From Clostridia bacterium (GTDB lineage: Bacteria; Bacillota; Clostridia; UBA1381), in the NCBI GenBank assembly GCA_022768695.1, contig JALEPO010000022.1, forward strand, positions 1-42,651: a stretch of 42,651 bases of DNA, read 5' to 3'. The number at the start of each line of letters is the position of its first letter. The first letter of the stretch is position 1. The position numbers and the translations under genes are program-made. This document shows positions 34,702 to 42,651 of this stretch, piece by piece. The notes under the pieces were generated by a model. The model saw only the letters and a list, made by a program, of their open reading frames with translations. It did no database searches and was not told where the DNA came from.

Positions 34702-36788
34702 CCCTCACCCTTCTTTATCTTTCTTTCGTAATTACAGCCTTCGTTGTAACAGAAAATTTTGGCGCTTCTGCCCTCTTTTTTTAACAGCAATCCGCCGCAT
34801 ATAGGACAAGTTTCATCCTTAACCGGCGCATCCCATGCCATAAAATCACATTTTGGATTGTGTTCACATCCATAATAAATTTTTCCTTTGTGTGATTTCT
34901 TGACTAAAATTTCACCGTCACACTTAGGACATTTCACTCCGGTACCCTCTCTGATTGCCTTTGTATTTTTACATTCAGGATAACCCGGACAGGCAAGGAA
35001 TTTTCCAAACTTGCTAAGCTTATATACCATCTTTCGTCCGCACTTCTCACAGACAACATCAGATTCCTCATCTTTAATTTTTATTTTGGCTATATTCTCG
35101 CTTGCTTCCTCCAAATTCTTTTTAAAAGGCGGATAAAACTCATTCAAAACACCCTTCCACTGACGCTCTCCTTCTTCAACGGCGTCCAATTCCTCCTCCA
35201 TTTCAGCAGTAAATTCTACATCGACTATATCTGAGAAATTATTTTTCATAATATCAGTAGTAATTATGCCTAATTCTGTAGGAATGAGCTGTTTCTTGTT
35301 TCTTACCACATATCCTCTTGAAACAATTGTTGAAATTGTAGGTGCATAGGTTGACGGTCTGCCTATACCGTTTTCCTCCAATTCTCTGATAAGTGTTGCA
35401 TCGGAAAAGCGTGCCGGCGGCTGTGTAAAATGCTGTTTTTCTTCAAAGCTTTTCAGCTTTACCTCTTGATTTTTCTCAAGCTCAGGCAGCATTTTATCCT
35501 TCTTGTCTTTTTCATCAGTAGCTTCAACATACACAGTCATATATCCCTTAAAATTTATGTTTGAGCCGCTCGCTTTAAAAGTATGACCGTCAGCGTCAAT
35601 CGTAACCTGCATGGTGTCATAAACCGCCGGTGACATCTGACTTGCCGCAAAACGCTCCCAAATCAATTTATAAAGTCTATACTGGTCGTTTGTCAGTTTA
35701 TCTTTAATATCAATTGGTTTTATGTTAATTGAAGTAGGCCTTATCGCCTCATGAGCATCCTGCGCATTTTTCTTTGTCTTATACTGTTTGGGATTTACAT
35801 ATTCTTTTCCGTATTCCTCAGTTAAATATGCAATGGTTTCACGTTGTGCATCATCAGCAATGCGAAGCGAGTCTGTTCTCATATAAGTTATAAGACCGAT
35901 TGTTCCAAGCTTACCGCCTAAGTTAATGCCTTCATAAAGTGTCTGAGCAATCTGCATTGTTTTTGCAGCCTGAAAATTATATTTTCTTGAAGCATCCTGC
36001 TGCATTGTACTTGTTGTAAACGGAGGCTGAGGATTTCTCTTTTGAACACCCTTTTTTACCTGATCTACAACAAACTTCGCTTTTTGAATATCAGCAGTAA
36101 TCTTTTTTGCTTCTTCGCCTGTATTCAGTTTTACCTCTTTGTTATTCTCACCATAATATTTAGCATTAAACGTTTTTTTTGATTTAGGATCTGTAAACTC
36201 TGTTTCAATAGTCCAATATTCCTGAGGATTAAAATTCAGTATTTCTTCCTCTCTGTCGCAGATTAGTCTTGTTGCTACAGATTGAACTCTTCCTGCCGAC
36301 AGTCCTTTTTTCACCTTTTCCCATAAAATAGGACTGATTTTATATCCCACAATTCTGTCAAGAATTCTACGCGCCTGCTGTGCATTCACAAGATCCATAT
36401 CTATCGCGCGCGGTTCTTTAATTGCCGCTTTTACTGCCGATTTGGTTATCTCGTTAAATGTTACACGGCACTTTGAGTTTTCATCAATATTCAATGCGCG
36501 GGCAAGATGCCAGCTTATCGCCTCTCCCTCACGGTCAGGGTCGGTTGCCAGATATACAATATCAGCCTTTTTCGCTTCTTTTTTTAATTGATTAAGCAAA
36601 GTCCCCTTGCCCCGTATAGTAATATACTTTGGTTCAAAATCATGTTCAGGATCTACACCAAGCTGACTTTTAGGCAAATCAATTATATGTCCCATAGACG
36701 CCATAACAGTATAGTCCTTACCAAGATATTTTTTTATTGTCCCCGCCTTTGCCGGCGACTCAACTATCAAAAGCTTTTTTGCAGCCAT
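34698..36788 (-). CDS. topA: DNA topoisomerase I
   Basis: This type IA enzyme relaxes negative supercoils. The 696-residue protein has the Toprim domain ([33 protein letters not shown]), the catalytic tyrosine in [11 protein letters not shown], and the [26 protein letters not shown] motif. Three C-terminal zinc-ribbon modules begin with [16 protein letters not shown] and CPICGGLL. All expected parts are present and length is normal. Confidence 0.97.
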   Translation of the reverse strand: MAAKKLLIVESPAKAGTIKKYLGKDYTVMASMGHIIDLPKSQLGVDPEHDFEPKYITIRGKGTLLNQLKKEAKKADIVYLATDPDREGEAISWHLARALNIDENSKCRVTFNEITKSAVKAAIKEPRAIDMDLVNAQQARRILDRIVGYKISPILWEKVKKGLSAGRVQSVATRLICDREEEILNFNPQEYWTIETEFTDPKSKKTFNAKYYGENNKEVKLNTGEEAKKITADIQKAKFVVDQVKKGVQKRNPQPPFTTSTMQQDASRKYNFQAAKTMQIAQTLYEGINLGGKLGTIGLITYMRTDSLRIADDAQRETIAYLTEEYGKEYVNPKQYKTKKNAQDAHEAIRPTSINIKPIDIKDKLTNDQYRLYKLIWERFAASQMSPAVYDTMQVTIDADGHTFKASGSNINFKGYMTVYVEATDEKDKKDKMLPELEKNQEVKLKSFEEKQHFTQPPARFSDATLIRELEENGIGRPSTYAPTISTIVSRGYVVRNKKQLIPTELGIITTDIMKNNFSDIVDVEFTAEMEEELDAVEEGERQWKGVLNEFYPPFKKNLEEASENIAKIKIKDEESDVVCEKCGRKMVYKLSKFGKFLACPGYPECKNTKAIREGTGVKCPKCDGEILVKKSHKGKIYYGCEHNPKCDFMAWDAPVKDETCPICGGLLLKKEGRSAKIFCYNEGCNYERKIKKGEG

Positions 36789-36808
36789 TTTTTCCTCCCG
36801 AATTTATC

Positions 36809-37981
36809 CTATAATTTTAATTGATAATTATTACCCGGCAGCTTCTTTACAAGTGATTTCACTTCAAGCATTGTCAGAGTAGTATTTATTGCTCCAACAG
36901 GCTTATCAAGCTGTCTTGCAATATCATCTATATGCATATTCGCATCAATAAGCAATTTTATTATCTCCCTTTCATCATCCTTAAGCAGAGCATACTTTTT
37001 ACTTTCAATTGTAATCTTCTGTTCATTCTGTATCGGTAAAATCTCCGCTTCGGATTTGGGCATATCCTGGGTTTTTATTACCACCTGAATTTTTTGTGGT
37101 TTCAGCAGCTTAGCGGCATACGGATATTCTTCCATAACATCCGACGCATACATTACAAGCTTTGCTCCCTGCTGAATAAGAGCATTTGTTCCTGCATAAC
37201 GCTCATCCAAAACATTACCCGGGACTGAAAAGACATCCCGTCCATTTTCCAAAGCGTATCTCGCAGTTATCAGGGAACCGCTTTTTAAATGAGCCTCTGT
37301 TACAAGCACTCCCTTAGATAATCCGGCTATTATTCTGTTTCTTTCCGGGAAATGTCCCGGAAGTGCTCCGCTCCCCGGAGGATATTCAGTAATAACAGCA
37401 CCATGTTCGCATATTTCATTGTAAAGCGTTTCGTTTTCCGGCGGATATATGACATCAATGCCGCTGCCAAGAACAGCGATAGTTTTTCCGCCGGCACGCA
37501 ATGCTGCCCATGCAGCCTCCTTATCCAGACCTCTTGCCATACCGCTTACAACTGTAATACCCATTTTAGTCATATCACGACTTAATCTTGCTGTTATAAG
37601 CTTACCATAGTCTGTAGGCTTGCGCGAACCCACGACGCCTATGGGTAAAAGTCTGTCCCAATTCATAATCTCGCCCTTAATATATAATACATACGGCGGA
37701 TCAATAATATTACGAAGCATATCAGGAAAATTTATATCTTCATATGTTAAAATTTTTGCGCCAATCTGCTCAGTGCGTTTTATAATCCTTTCAGCCTCAG
37801 ACAAATCCTTATCCAATAAGGATTGGATTTCCTTTTGACCTATACCTTCAATTCCGCTGTAGTCATTAGCTTCATAAATATCTGTTATAGTTTCAAAATG
37901 CTCCCACAACCATGTAATTTTAGTTGAGTTTATATACGGCTTTGTTGTAAGCCATATCCAGTACAATTTTTTGTTCTTCAT
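36809..37981 (-). CDS. dprA: DNA-processing protein DprA
   Basis: DprA loads RecA on incoming single-stranded DNA during natural transformation. The 390-residue protein has an N-terminal helical region, the Rossmann-like core with GVVGSRKPTDYG, VSGMARGLDKEA, VLGSGIDVIYPPEN, FPERNRIIAGLS, SGSLITARYALENGRDVF and GTNALIQQGAK, and a C-terminal winged helix (about residues 325-390). It is full length. A GGGGGA site precedes the ATG. No other competence genes are visible in the window. Confidence 0.96.
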   Translation of the reverse strand: MKNKKLYWIWLTTKPYINSTKITWLWEHFETITDIYEANDYSGIEGIGQKEIQSLLDKDLSEAERIIKRTEQIGAKILTYEDINFPDMLRNIIDPPYVLYIKGEIMNWDRLLPIGVVGSRKPTDYGKLITARLSRDMTKMGITVVSGMARGLDKEAAWAALRAGGKTIAVLGSGIDVIYPPENETLYNEICEHGAVITEYPPGSGALPGHFPERNRIIAGLSKGVLVTEAHLKSGSLITARYALENGRDVFSVPGNVLDERYAGTNALIQQGAKLVMYASDVMEEYPYAAKLLKPQKIQVVIKTQDMPKSEAEILPIQNEQKITIESKKYALLKDDEREIIKLLIDANMHIDDIARQLDKPVGAINTTLTMLEVKSLVKKLPGNNYQLKL

Positions 37982-38031
37982 ATGATTTCCCCCGTTATCA
38001 TATCACACAATACTACAAAATCACCAAATTG

Positions 38032-38802
38032 TCAAGACCTTTGACGTACCAACTCATACATCAAAATCCCGGCTGCTATTGAAACATTCAGAGATTCAGC
38101 ACGCCCAAGTATAGGAATTTTCACGCATTGACACAGTTTTAAGACCTCACTGCTTATTCCGTTTGCCTCATTTCCTACAATAATAATTGTTGGTTTTTTT
38201 AAATCTGCACTTCTGTAGTCTATTGTGTCATCACCTAAAGCACCGCCGAATAATTCAAATCCCTGTTCCTTGTATTTTTTTAGATTATTAATAGTATTGT
38301 CAGTTAATATGTCTATATTGAAAAAGGAACCCATCGTAGCGCGTACAGTTTTAGGGCTATATACATCCGCACATCCCTCAGATAAAATCACTCCACCAAA
38401 GCCGGCGGCATCTGCCGTCCTGATTATAGTTCCTAAATTTCCCGGATCACTTACACCATCGCAGTATATATATGCTTTTTCTGTATCAAGCTTTTTATCT
38501 ATGGCGTTGTCTATCTTTATAACAGCAATAATCCCCTGCGGAGTTAAAGTGTCACACAATTTATTAAAAATATCCGTTCTCACTACAAGAATTTCCACGG
38601 ATTTGGGATATTCAAAATCATCTGTTCGGTAAAAAGCCTCAGATACCGCAATCAATGACATAATCCTGCCTGATAAAATTGCGTCATGTACCGATTTTTT
38701 CCCCTCTACCGTATATTCGCAATATTTTTGTCTATTCTTTTTCTGCTGTAAAGATTTTATGTATTTATATTTATTGTTTGAGGTTGAGGATATTACCTGC
38801 AT
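38032..38802 (-). CDS. TrmH/SpoU-family RNA 2'-O-methyltransferase
   Basis: This 256-residue SPOUT enzyme uses S-adenosylmethionine to methylate RNA ribose. It has an N-terminal substrate-binding part (ISSTSNNKYKYIKSLQQKK, VEGKKSVHDA) and the knotted domain with DPGNLGTIIRTADAAGF, VGNEANGIS and IPILGRAESLNVSIAAGI, the three SPOUT motifs. It resembles RlmB/YsgA-type rRNA methyltransferases; the target is unknown. It has its own promoter and is 50 bases before dprA with no clear terminator, so it probably leads that operon. Confidence 0.92.
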   Translation of the reverse strand: MQVISSTSNNKYKYIKSLQQKKNRQKYCEYTVEGKKSVHDAILSGRIMSLIAVSEAFYRTDDFEYPKSVEILVVRTDIFNKLCDTLTPQGIIAVIKIDNAIDKKLDTEKAYIYCDGVSDPGNLGTIIRTADAAGFGGVILSEGCADVYSPKTVRATMGSFFNIDILTDNTINNLKKYKEQGFELFGGALGDDTIDYRSADLKKPTIIIVGNEANGISSEVLKLCQCVKIPILGRAESLNVSIAAGILMYELVRQRS

Positions 38803-38830
38803 AATTTTCTCCTTAAAACGTTTTGATTGT

Positions 38831-38859
38831 ATTATATACCTAAAATATTAATATATCAA
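38831..38859 (-). promoter_or_regulatory. Promoter of the methyltransferase-dprA-topA-trmFO operon
   Basis: On the minus strand TTGATA (38854-38859) and TATAAT (38831-38836) are 17 bases apart, about 30 bases before the ATG. The rest of the 38803-38986 gap is A/T-rich and also carries a possible plus-strand -10 box, TATTAT (38951-38956), for zupT. Confidence 0.75.
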
Positions 38860-38986
38860 TGTTTTTTTTTATATTTAACAATTTATTTAAAAGTATAAAG
38901 CGATACAAGCTGTTTCATAACTATAACGTAACATTATTTTTCTGATTTCATATTATACCATAAGAATAAAAAGGGGTGTGATTAGT

Positions 38987-39430
38987 TTGAGTTCAAATGT
39001 ATTATTTGCATTATCGCTTACAATCATGGCAGGTCTTGCTACAGGAATAGGCAGCGTCATTGCTGTTTTTGCAAAGAAAACCAATACAAAATTTCTTGCA
39101 GGCTCCTTAGGATTCAGCGCCGGTGTAATGATTTATGTCTCTATGATTGAAATTTTTTCAAAAGCTAAAGCATATCTATCAGCTGCTACTAATGAAACAA
39201 GCGGATATTATCTTGCTGTTATCTCCTTCTTTGCCGGAATACTTCTGATAGGACTAATAGACTATTTTGTACCTTCAACAGAAGGTGACATCGGTAATCT
39301 TACAGAAACAGTCAAACAGGATAATCAATTACAGCGTATGGGGATAATAACCGCACTTGCAATCGGAATACATAACTTTCCCGATGGGTTTGATGTGTTG
39401 ATGTTAATAACTTTCATAAAATATGAATAA
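38987..39430 (+). pseudogene. zupT: Truncated ZIP-family metal transporter ZupT
   Basis: The N-terminal half of a ZIP divalent-metal importer is clear: MAGLATGIGSVIAVFAKKTN, GSLGFSAGVMIYVSMIEIF, and the first metal motif ALAIGIHNFPDG in span four. ZupT proteins normally have about 260 residues and a second HNIPEG motif. Here the frame changes to an unrelated FDVLMLITFIKYE and stops at about 148 residues. The stop lies eight bases from the recombinase gene, so an insertion has cut the gene. The TTG at 38987 is preferred as start since AAGGGG lies ten bases before it; a GTG at 38978 is too close. The product is very likely non-functional. Confidence 0.85.
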
Positions 39431-39437
39431 AAAGGTT

Positions 39438-41039
39438 TTATTCTTTAGATAAAATAATTGTATTCCATGGCGCATTCTGAACAAATAGAAATCCACCGTT
39501 ATTATATAGTTCATTATATTGCTCATCATTGATGTTATATGTTTCTTTGTTTTTTTCCGTGATTTCATGATCTTCATACACTATTATTTTATTAAATAGC
39601 TTTGAAAGTCCCTCTGCTGTTATTCCTGTTTCATATAACCTTTGAATACATTGCTCATACTGTTCAGATGGTACGATTGATTTATTGCGTTCAATTTCAC
39701 TTTGCAACAAGCCTATCTTGTTGTGCAAATTCATTATTTCATCAGTTATGGGTTTTGATTTTTCGGCAAACATAAAATCAGGCAATAACCCCTTAAGCTT
39801 ATCTTCATACAGAATATCAAATCGCTTTTGTAATAACCTTTCTTTATCATAAAGGTTTAATATCGTTTCCTTCGTATGAGCCAATTCCTTATCAACATCT
39901 ATTGACTTGAGAACTTCATTCTTAAAATCTTCATCTTTCATAAATTGGCATATATAGTTCATTATAATATTTTTTATATTCTCATAATAAACTGCGTGTG
40001 GTTTACAGCCCCAATTCTTACGAAGCTCATCCTTTATATTTCCTTCTCGATTATGCTTTGCACATACATATTTTACCGGTTTATCATTTTGTCGTGTTCT
40101 TAAAACAATACTTTTACCGCATCTTCCGCAAAACATTAACCCTGAAAGCGGATTAAAAGTTGGTTTTCGGCTCGGAATTTTAAATGACTTCAACCTCATT
40201 TGTATATAATTAAATATATCTTCACTAACTAAGGCTTCATGATGATTATGTATTACAATTTGATTTTCCTTGGGAACATTTCTGTATTTTTTACTTTTAT
40301 AGCTGACTTTTTCTATTTTTCCTGCAATTTGTGTCCCTGTGTAAACGGGATTTTTCAATATACGTCTTACATTATCTCTTGTCCATATCGGATTGACTAT
40401 TTTTCTTGTTGTGCTATGTCCCTCTGACGGACTTGCTGCGTGTACAATATTAAGATAGTCCGATATTTGAGCAGGAGTACTTCCATCATAAGACATTTCA
40501 AATATCTTTTTAACAATTGGAGCAGCATTAGGATCCGGAACCATAACACCATTTTCTTTCATGTAGCCAAATGGTGGTACAATGACTAAACCGTTCTCTA
40601 ATTTATGCCTTAAAACTCGTCTTATCTTAATACTGTCATCCTTTGCTCTACGTTCATTAAACCACGCTATCAACGGAAAAAGTTCTGGATTGAATTCCTC
40701 ACTTTCAAACATAATTTGAACTTCTTGTTCTTGAGCAAATTCAATAAATTTCAGACTTTCCAGTAGATTACGACCTAACCTGGATGAATCCTTACATATA
40801 AATATGTCAATCTCACCGTTTTTCATCATTTTTTTTATATCATCTAATCTCTTAAATGATGTTCCTGAAAGGTTATCGTCCATTATAACATCTACAATGC
40901 TATTTAATCCGTTTTTCTCGCAGAATTCAAGCAATATATCTCTCTGCGTTTCTATTCGTTCATAGTTTTCTCCGTAATCATCCCTGCTTTCTCTGCAATA
41001 AACTAAAACCTTTTTATTTGTTTGATATTCAGCACTCAT
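39438..41039 (-). CDS. Large serine recombinase (site-specific integrase)
   Basis: The 533-residue protein has an N-terminal resolvase domain with the catalytic serine Ser18 in VLVYCRESRDD and the conserved SRLGRN segment. A recombinase domain (PFGYMKENG, WTRDNVRRILKNPVYTG), a zinc ribbon (LMFCGRCGKSIVLR with a later cysteine pair) and a C-terminal coiled coil (about 380-460) follow. This order is that of large serine integrases of phages and integrative elements. The ATG at 41039 has a perfect GGAGGAG site six bases upstream. Its 3' end abuts the broken zupT gene, as expected at an attachment junction. Confidence 0.93.
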   Translation of the reverse strand: MSAEYQTNKKVLVYCRESRDDYGENYERIETQRDILLEFCEKNGLNSIVDVIMDDNLSGTSFKRLDDIKKMMKNGEIDIFICKDSSRLGRNLLESLKFIEFAQEQEVQIMFESEEFNPELFPLIAWFNERRAKDDSIKIRRVLRHKLENGLVIVPPFGYMKENGVMVPDPNAAPIVKKIFEMSYDGSTPAQISDYLNIVHAASPSEGHSTTRKIVNPIWTRDNVRRILKNPVYTGTQIAGKIEKVSYKSKKYRNVPKENQIVIHNHHEALVSEDIFNYIQMRLKSFKIPSRKPTFNPLSGLMFCGRCGKSIVLRTRQNDKPVKYVCAKHNREGNIKDELRKNWGCKPHAVYYENIKNIIMNYICQFMKDEDFKNEVLKSIDVDKELAHTKETILNLYDKERLLQKRFDILYEDKLKGLLPDFMFAEKSKPITDEIMNLHNKIGLLQSEIERNKSIVPSEQYEQCIQRLYETGITAEGLSKLFNKIIVYEDHEITEKNKETYNINDEQYNELYNNGGFLFVQNAPWNTIILSKE

Positions 41040-41062
41040 AAATAACTCCTCCAAAATAAAAA

Positions 41063-41101
41063 AATAGAAGAATGAGTGTCCAAATCTTTCAATCTTCTAT
41101 T
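41063..41101 (-). terminator. Hairpin between the small gene and the recombinase
   Basis: AATAGAAGA (41063-41071) pairs with TCTTCTATT (41093-41101). On the minus strand it is followed by TTTTTTATTTT and then the recombinase ribosome site, so it may attenuate recombinase expression. Confidence 0.6.
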
Positions 41102-41126
41102 TTTATATACTTTATCAGTTTTCAAT

Positions 41127-41258
41127 TCAAATATTATTTGAAAGTTGTTTGCTGATAATTTTTATTAATTCTTTTTTTATTTCTTCCGGAGTCCCTTCCT
41201 TAAACTTTGATGATGTAGTGAATACAGCATACGGTCTTACCGGTTCAATTTTTTTCAT
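41127..41258 (-). CDS. Small protein upstream of the recombinase (43 residues)
   Basis: A short gene with a strong GGAGGAG site six bases before its ATG encodes MKKIEPVRPYAVFTTSSKF and then a charged amphipathic helix (EEIKKELIKIISKQL). It runs in the same direction as the recombinase, 87 bases ahead. The family is not recognised. Small proteins beside serine integrases sometimes act as directionality factors, but nothing here proves that. The 148-base gap to the phosphatase gene is A/T-rich with a possible TATAAT box and no other feature. Confidence 0.6.
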   Translation of the reverse strand: MKKIEPVRPYAVFTTSSKFKEGTPEEIKKELIKIISKQLSNNI

Positions 41259-41406
41259 ACCGCTCCTCCTTCACCTTTTAGTCATTTACTTTGTTTAGCT
41301 TTACTTCTAATATTATAATGAATATATACTCTAAATAATGCATGACCATTTTTATATTTTCTTTACTGGTGTTTATGGAGCCATTCCTTTATGACAAGCT
41401 ATATAT

Positions 41407-42651
41407 TTATTCAGCTGACATTACAAGCTTCAGAATATTTTTATTGTCCCTATAATCATATTCCATGCTTTCCGTCATTTTCTTTACCATAAAAATACCA
41501 AGACCGCCGATTTCCCTTTCCTCCGCAGACAGAGTAATATCAGGCTCAGCCGCCTCTGACGGATTATAAGGAATACCGTCGTCTGCAAAGGTTATATACA
41601 GCTTTCCGCTTTCAGCTTTGCAAGAAATTTCTGCCCACTCGGCTTTGCTGTAACTTAAAATATTAGTGTAGATTTCGTCAAACACAATATTAATACTGTA
41701 TGCGGTTTTTGGGTTAATATCAAGCCTGTCAATCAGATTTTCAACAAATCTGTTGACCGCGTTACGGGAAGCCTCATCCGGTACAACGGAAATATTGTAA
41801 TCGCCGCTTATACAATTAAGATTAACGGCAAGCATAGTAATATCATCGCACTGACGCGCCGAGCCGACAAATTTATCAACATCACCCTTCACACACTTGC
41901 AGATATTCTCCGGATCTGATTTTTCAAGTGAATTTAAAAGTTCAAGAAGTCTTTCTTCTCCATAAAGCTGTCCGTCATTATCGGCAGCCTCTGTCACGCC
42001 GTCGGTATAGAGGTAAAGCTTGGCGCCTGCTCCAAGCTGTATTTCATTTTTACGGTATTTTATTCCCTCCATACAGGCAAGAACTATGCCGCTGCGTTCC
42101 TTCATATACTCAAACCTGCCATTACGGTGACGTACAAGCGGCGGATTATGTCCGGCATTGGCAAACTTCATAAGCCCTGTTTTGAGGTCAAGTATTCCAA
42201 GCCACGCGGTTACAAACATACCGGCGTCATTATTTTCGCACAGCTTTTCATTTGCCCTTGTAAATATTTCGTCAGGCTCAAGACCGTTTTCGGCAAGATC
42301 CTTTATGATTGTTTTTGATTTCATCATAAACATCGCCGCAGGAATACCCTTGTCCGACACATCTGCGATTAAAAATACGGCGGTGTGGTCGTCAAGCATA
42401 TAGAAATCATAAAAATCACCGCCTACCGCCTTTGCCGGTTTCATATCCGCGTATATCTGAAAATCATCACGCGCCGAAAAAATATCAAAATCATGCGGCA
42501 GCATTTCACTCTGAATTTTACGCGCCACCGCAAGCTCCGCGCCTATACGCTCCCTTTCCGACGTCATGGTTTTTATGTCCTCTATATACGCGTCAAGATT
42601 TTTCACCATCTGCACATATGAGCGCGCAAGATGTCCCGCCTCGGTTTTGTT
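41407..42651 (-). CDS. PP2C-type phosphatase with C-terminal HATPase domain (5' end missing)
   Basis: The frame stays open to the right edge, so the N-terminus is missing. Visible are the end of a HAMP-like linker (GHLARSYVQMVKNLDAYI), a coiled coil (ERERIGAELAVARKIQSEML), and the SpoIIE/RsbU phosphatase domain with metal motifs VGGDFYDF, IADVSDKG, YTDGVTEA and DDITMLAV. A C-terminal anti-sigma-factor-like ATPase domain follows, with DEIYTNILSY (N box), DDGIPYNP and GGLGIFMVKKM. The HAMP piece implies a membrane sensor region upstream. Such fused proteins control partner-switching of sigma factors or c-di-GMP-like outputs. Its base composition is richer in G+C than the adjoining recombinase. 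Confidence 0.9.
   Translation of the reverse strand, partial: NKTEAGHLARSYVQMVKNLDAYIEDIKTMTSERERIGAELAVARKIQSEMLPHDFDIFSARDDFQIYADMKPAKAVGGDFYDFYMLDDHTAVFLIADVSDKGIPAAMFMMKSKTIIKDLAENGLEPDEIFTRANEKLCENNDAGMFVTAWLGILDLKTGLMKFANAGHNPPLVRHRNGRFEYMKERSGIVLACMEGIKYRKNEIQLGAGAKLYLYTDGVTEAADNDGQLYGEERLLELLNSLEKSDPENICKCVKGDVDKFVGSARQCDDITMLAVNLNCISGDYNISVVPDEASRNAVNRFVENLIDRLDINPKTAYSINIVFDEIYTNILSYSKAEWAEISCKAESGKLYITFADDGIPYNPSEAAEPDITLSAEEREIGGLGIFMVKKMTESMEYDYRDNKNILKLVMSAE

Overview
The window looks like a chromosome segment of a spore-forming, Gram-positive anaerobe of the class Clostridia, probably a gut or other fermentative species. The evidence is low-to-middle GC, strong AGGAGG-type ribosome binding sites, a germination protease (gpr), the Firmicutes order dprA-topA-trmFO, a Na+-pumping decarboxylase operon, S-layer-homology (SLH) domains and a GH2 glycosidase. 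No species name can be supported from the sequence alone.

Layout. 1-1702: the rpsB-tsf translation operon with its own promoter and a folded 5' leader (tsf runs off the left edge). 1771-4956: a fluoride channel (crcB) followed 27 bases later by a GH2 glycosidase. 5153-5947: proC. 6054-11133: five genes for a biotin-dependent Na+-translocating decarboxylase, with two different carboxyltransferase subunits sharing one biotin carrier. 11335-13189: a D,D-carboxypeptidase and a pseudouridine synthase. 13267-13687: tRNA-Leu(GAG) and tRNA-Gln(CTG), each with its own promoter and terminator.

13901-28815 is the most interesting part: one minus-strand operon under a good promoter. In transcription order it holds the remains of an NTF2-like/LytTR regulator, a substrate-binding lipoprotein, an HlyD-type adaptor, a C39-peptidase ABC transporter, a second NHLM-type ABC transporter, a 2655-residue SLH surface protein, and a 50-residue peptide with a textbook double-glycine leader. 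The peptide was found by reading the intergenic sequence. The simplest reading is a peptide processing and export system: C39 cuts after GG, the ABC/HlyD machine exports the peptide, and a giant wall-bound protein and a binding lipoprotein act outside the cell. No peptide-modifying enzyme is present, so the peptide may be an unmodified signal or bacteriocin-like product. The upstream flank (28911-29400) contains mobile-element debris, including what looks like the tail of a tyrosine integrase.

29406-32875: gpr and the M16-like pair yfmF/yfmH. 32990-38802: an operon of an rRNA methyltransferase-like gene, dprA, topA, trmFO and a thioredoxin-like lipoprotein. 38987-41258: a zupT metal-transporter gene cut off just after its first metal motif, abutting a large serine recombinase and a 43-residue small protein, which suggests the end of an integrated element. 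41407-42651: a PP2C-type phosphatase with a C-terminal anti-sigma-factor-like kinase domain, whose 5' end lies beyond the right edge.
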